Assembly (NCBI GenBank): GCA_033439265.1
Contig: JAVTVX010000002.1
Span: 5,404,001 to 5,468,000, forward strand
Length of the DNA: 64,000 nt
Source of the DNA: Dillenia suffruticosa
Taxonomy: Eukaryota; Streptophyta; Magnoliopsida; Dilleniales; Dilleniaceae
Direction of reading: 5' to 3'
Shown here: piece after piece, positions 59,121 through 64,000 of the stretch
How positions within the stretch are numbered: position 1 is the first letter of the stretch
How the letters are laid out: each line of letters begins with the position of its first letter
Made by a program: the position numbers and the translations under genes
Notes under the pieces: model-generated
Seen by the model: the letters and a program-made list of their open reading frames with translations, nothing else
Database searches by the model: none
What the model was told of the DNA's origin: nothing

Positions 59121-59512
59121 TTACCCCCTAGTCTTCGCCCTTTTCATCCCTAGGCTATTATTGAATGGAGAAACAGAGCCAGACATGTGAGAAGCTTCCT
59201 CACGAAGAGTACCATTTAGCATTGCAAGTTCTCTCAGCTGTTGTTTCTTGAAGAAATCCTGTGATTCATCCTAGGTGAAGACAAAGATACATGATGTACA
59301 TTACTGCCAGGATGGAATGTAAATAATTCGCAAGGCTTATAATTGAATTGGGAAAAGAAATAACTTACGACAGGTTTCAGCAAATCTTCGAGGATCTCCC
59401 GTGCTTGCATTAGGCGACTATCAACTATTTCAACAGGCAGCTCAGCCTCAACTAAGACATGGAGAGGTTCATTCAAGTGCTCATAACCTGGTTTTCCTCT
59501 CATCATTTCTTC
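59121..59512 (-). CDS. STAR/Quaking-type KH-domain RNA-binding protein, last two exons
   Basis: Exon 59512-59369 (48 codons, [26 protein letters not shown]...LLKPV) is the second half of the extended KH domain. After an intron with donor GTAAGT and acceptor CTAG comes the last exon 59270-59121 (49 codons and stop [18 protein letters not shown]...KRAKTRG), the QUA2-like tail. Both exons keep phase 0 and show no damage. The family binds RNA and regulates splicing, stability or translation. The exon preceding 59512 (GXXG KH core) is not seen as far as the window edge, so the upstream intron is probably more than 4 kb or the gene is truncated. Similar to Arabidopsis At4g26480. Confidence 0.85.
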
Positions 59513-62100
59513 CTTCAAGTAATGAAAAGAAACATTTAAACAATTATCATGAGAAAAGCAAGCATCTTTTCGAGGGAGAAGAAAAAAAAAATAAAAAGGA
59601 TGCAATTTTTCAACTGATTGTACATGAAAACCAGCAATTTTGAGCTCCAGAATATCACAATCTCCATTTTAGGATTCTTATAAATTGATTATTAAAATTT
59701 TCATTCAAAGGAATATACATTAAGAACATCTAATTCATTTTTAAATCAGTCAGGAAAGGGGTGACACAGGACAAGAATTGAAAATCCAGTCTCGAGTGGT
59801 TGTGACGTGTTTTGCCTTTTTGCCTGTTCTAGTTTTATTTTTCTATTTAAAATGATCTTGTATGCATTTTTCCCTTTGACTTAGTAATAAAAATGAGTCA
59901 GATAAAGATAGCTTGCCAATCCATTTGAACTTTTTGGAGAGAAGGTCCCAGAAAAGATCAACCAACGCAGACCATGAAGATGGCAAAAGGCAAGAATGAC
60001 AAAATTTATCCCTTAAGCTTTAAGAGAATATTCCATATCTGATCCACAAAGTAAAATAAATACATTTTAGAATTTTGAAGATTATTGAAGAAGAATTTGT
60101 AAGAATAAATTCAAGAACTGGCAGTCCAAGTTCTACGAGATTCGAGAAATGCATAATATGAAATGGGTTAATCTAAGAAACAAACACAATATCCCCTCTT
60201 CTATGTAAAAGATGAAATAGATGAAAATTAGAAATAAATCCTCCAAAAAAATCCATGAAACTGGAATGAGGTGCATTATAGAGGCTTAAAAGTTTACAAA
60301 TCCTCCCGAAAAACAAACGCCGTGGCTAGTCCATTCTCTCTCTTCTCCTACTTATCCGCGTTTACTCCCCGACTCTTTTCGATGTGTTCCAAAACAGATC
60401 TAAATCAAGCACTTCAAAATATTCCCATATTAAAAATTATTATCCATTGAACAGGAAAGCATTACACTTACTCAGCAAGAAGAAAACTTCCAGATAACTC
60501 ATTTGAGCATGGAGACAACACAGAAATCAACTGCATTGAGTTGAAAAACAGAGCTTACAGGAGCCAACCAATCACCCTTAGTGAGGCAAGCCAACACTGG
60601 AGCATAGCAATCTACAATTGGAAGAATGATGGGTAAAGGATGCGAAAAGGGCTACAAAATCAAGACTAAAGAAAATGTTTGGTGAAATTTAGGATTTATG
60701 GTTGAAAATTGGTTGAATCTGTTGGAGTTAGTGTGATAAAGATGTCAAAAGGTTGCAGCAAATTTTGGACCAGGAAGTTGCAAAGGAGAAGAAAAACAAG
60801 ATAGCAATATAAGAAAACCTGCCTCCGGCACGCACAACCAGATACAAGTCTTTTTGCCAATAAATTCATTTAATCTCATCTTACATCCATTAGAATTATT
60901 TACAGATGCCAGAACAACCTAATGATAATCCTAAACTTCCTACAAGTTGCCATTTTAAGGACTCTGAGGCCCATGAGGCCTTTTCAACTCTGGCCAAAAT
61001 TGAAATAAAACTAGATAATATGAAAATAGAAACTTCTAAAAGAAAAGAAGAAAAAAATTTCTCCAACAATCTTTATTAATTTAGTGGACTAACAAACATA
61101 TTCAAAGACAAATTATTACTAGGACACCTATTCTTTGAGCAAAAGATCGCTTCTTTCTTGTAAGATAAACACTTTTCACCTCAGGCTGCCAAAGAGGACT
61201 ATTTCCCTCTTAAAGAAGTAATGGATGCATCATCCGTCACCTGGGCTACCCAAGTCTTGCTCTTACAATAGCTTTGACAGAGTTTAAATTGGTTTCTCCA
61301 GTTTGGAATTACAAATAAACAAAAGCCCCCTTTTTTACCTTGTTTACAATGACTGAAATGATTAAAAATATCTCAAGGTAACAAGACTGATTACCTAGAT
61401 AGTTGCGCTATCGCATGGGGGGAGGGGGAGACACTTCATGTGAACCTTCACTCTTTTGTTGATTTAATATGATCCAAATATTTTCTTACACCATATCATT
61501 TCCATGAGTCTGCAATTCATGATATAACCAAATGTATCTTCCATGTTTAAAATTTATACATGTCAAACGCCACAATACCTTATGTTTTCCTAACCCCAAT
61601 ATATGTAAATCACTTACATGTTTACTTGTTCAGTTAAAATAATCCATCAATAAAAGGGAAATTTACAAACCACCTTTATTTTCATTCTGGGCACAATTTG
61701 GAGCCTCACTTTCAAAAATCTTGTTGCACGTGTTATCATCTTTGGTAACACTAAGACATCCACTTGTCCATTACTAGAAAAGTTTCAAATCTGTCTTGGT
61801 TATCATGCCATGTCACTTAAATTCATCACATAATATAAGAATGCTACTAATTGTCACTACACAGGACGTGTTGTCCTATTCTTATTTGATAGGTATTAAA
61901 AGGTTACAGAATTAGTGACGAGGGGCACAATTATAGCACCCAGACATAATGCAGAATCCCTTTTTCTATTGAATAAATCTTAGATTTCTTCCACACTAGG
62001 AGGGACGATAGAATGACATGTAGGGATTGTAAGATAATAACATGTGAGAGTATAGCAACTCAATATAGGCTTTTAATTTTAAACATGTGTGTAACTAAAA
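59513..62100 (-). other. Probable large intron of the KH gene
   Basis: No exon-like conserved sequence found on the minus strand. Small A/T runs and a CT-rich stretch near 60340 only. Confidence 0.4.
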
Positions 62101-64000
62101 AGCTAAAAAAGCATTGTCAATTTATGAAGCCAAGAATTAAGTAGTGAAACCTTAGACGGGAAAAGGTGGCAACCTTTAGAGACAACTTAATTCAAGAAAC
62201 TACCTGATCTACTAATAATGATTCAAAAACTATATGGGCAGAAATGTTTAGTAATATTAAGAAATTAGGTAAGCAAGTTCTTGGCTTATCAAGGGGTCGG
62301 GCACTAATACGCATGGAATCATAGTAGTGGAATGAGGAAATTTAAATTGCTATACGAATAAAAAAAAAAAGTGTTATAGGAACCTTAAAAGTAAGATAAC
62401 TAGCGATGCATGTTAAAAATACAAGATTACAAAAAAAGAGATAAGAAAATTATTCACTAATCAAAAAGCAAGATATATAAACGAATTATTTAAGAAACTA
62501 AGAACTATGATAGAGAAAAAGAGTTTTACAGAATTGCCAAATTAAGGAATAGGAAGGAAAAAGACCTGAATCGTGTTAGATGTATCAAGAGTGAAACCAA
62601 TAGTATGCTTGTAAGGAATGATGACATAAAAAAATATTGGAGAGACTATTTTGATAACATCTTTAACATAAGAGATTTTAAACGTAAAATTCGTTCTCGT
62701 GAAGTAAAAGAAACCTTAAAGAAAATGAATAACCATAAGACTCGATGGCATCTATATTGAGGTGTGGAAATGTTTGAATGAACTAGGGATAGAAATGTTG
62801 ATAGATCCTTTTAACAAAATTTAACAAATCAAGAAAATGTCCCAAATATGGAAACATGGAGAGAGAGTACAATTGCATTACCATATAAGAATAAAGGTGA
62901 TATACAATATTGTTTTAATTACAGTGGAACTAAATTTATTAATCATACTATGAAGTTATGCGAAAGAGTGATTGAATTTATTAGTCATACTATGAAGTTG
63001 TGCAAGAGAGTAATTGAGCATAGATTCAGATCGGAAGTAAGTGTATCTTAAAATCAATTTGGACTCATGCCAAGACAATCGACGACCGAAACTAGGACGA
63101 TCCACCACCGAAACCATTCACTTGCTTAAACATTTGATGGAGATATTTAGAGTACAGAAGAGAAACTTGCATCTGTTATTCATTCGCATAGAAAAAGCGT
63201 ATGATAGGGTTGCCAAAGAAAAACTATGGTGAATGTTGAAGAAAGAGATCTTCTTGAGATACATTGATCTCGTCAAACACATGCATGAGGAATTGTTACT
63301 AATGCAAGAAATTGTGAGAGTTTAACCGATAGTTTCCCAATTGGTTTCACCAAGATTCGAAACCCCCACCTTTTACAATAGTAATAGATGAAATAACAAA
63401 AACCATCCAAAGTGAAGTATCACGGTGTATACTTTTTACCGATGATATAGTGTTAATCAATAAAATTAAGAAGGATATTAATGCTAAATTGAAGTTACAG
63501 AGGGACACACTACAATTTAAAGAATTTAGATTAAGTTGGTCAAAAATTGAGAATATGAGATGCATGTTTGGTAGTAATCATCAAGACAATGGAGAAACAA
63601 TTAAGTTGAAAGAACAAAATATATCAAAGAGTGAACATTTTAGATACCTTAGATCCATCATTCAAAGCGAAAGCAACATAGATGGAGATGTGAATCATAG
63701 AATTCAAGTGAATCGGATGAAATCAAGAAATACACCTAAAGTTATTTGCGATCTCACAATAGCATTATAGTTGAATGAGAGGTTTTACAGAACCATAGTA
63801 AAATTTACATTATTATATGACACTAAATGTTGGCTCATGAAACAACAACGATAACATAAAATGATTGTAACTAAAACGAAAATATTAAAATAGATGTGAG
63901 ATAAAACTAGAAAAAATATAATTAGAAATGAAAATATATATACTAAGCTAGAAGTGAATTCAATTGTAGATAAAATGAAAAAATATCGCTTAAAATGGTT
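62100..64000 (+). mobile_element. RTE-type LINE remnant (continues past the right edge)
   Basis: Plus strand: pre-RT region (about 62480-62690: RIAKLRNRKEKDLNRV, KKYWRDYFDNIFN), RT motifs at 63041-63232 (STTETIHLLKHLMEIF, HLLFIRIEKAYDRV), catalytic FTDD for FADD at about 63435-63447 (LFTDDIVLIN), then 63450-63770 (KFRLSWSKIENMRC-like). Stops and frameshifts throughout. It lies opposite to the KH gene, probably in its intron. Confidence 0.82.

Overview
The window is plant nuclear DNA, most likely from a eudicot. It is AT-rich and contains spliced host genes with GT..AG introns, abundant LTR retrotransposons primed by initiator-Met tRNA, a plant RTE-type LINE and tRNA-derived SINE-like repeats. 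I see no bacterial operon, CRISPR array, phage or organellar gene set.

Layout. (1) 1-21131 is a nested retrotransposon stack. An old plus-strand Ty1/Copia (integrase to 3' LTR, 18150-21131) was split in its integrase by a minus-strand SIRE/Maximus-like Copia (1-18147; the left end lies outside the window) that carries an env-like third ORF. That element was itself hit twice: by a Ty3/Gypsy element now reduced to a 2.76-kb solo LTR (6648-9406, target duplication AAACT), and by a Ty3/Gypsy chromovirus (9671-14547, target duplication TTTAC) with a large internal deletion. (2) 22705-32781 is a minus-strand F-box/LRR/FBD gene split by an 8.4-kb plus-strand Copia element (24210-32579, target duplication CCCAT). 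The 5' LTR of that Copia carries a 410-bp GC-rich hAT-like miniature element. (3) 33000-37750 is repeat-rich intergenic DNA with SINE-like copies and an antisense Copia LTR remnant. (4) 37750-46955 holds a Gypsy LTR with a tRNA-Asp-type primer site, an antisense Gypsy reverse transcriptase/RNase H fragment, and a second SIRE-like Copia (40356-46954) that lost integrase to RNase H and the end of its 3' LTR. (5) 47500-52970 is the one apparently intact gene, a four-coding-exon EF-hand protein of the CML21 type. (6) 54450-56159 has two miniature LTR elements back to back: a 414-bp TRIM, and a 1.2-kb element whose internal ORF has an eight-residue Lys-rich repeat. (7) 59121-59512 holds the last two exons of a minus-strand STAR/Quaking-type KH RNA-binding gene. 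A plus-strand RTE LINE (about 62100 to the edge) lies upstream of these exons, probably in its intron.

Host genes. The CML21-like and KH genes are neighbours. From memory, Arabidopsis At4g26470 and At4g26480 are the same pair, so this looks like conserved microsynteny in a region otherwise swollen by retrotransposons. The F-box/FBD gene is a pseudogene. Almost all element ORFs are decayed; zinc knuckles and catalytic Asp residues have often been lost through G-to-A or C-to-T type changes.
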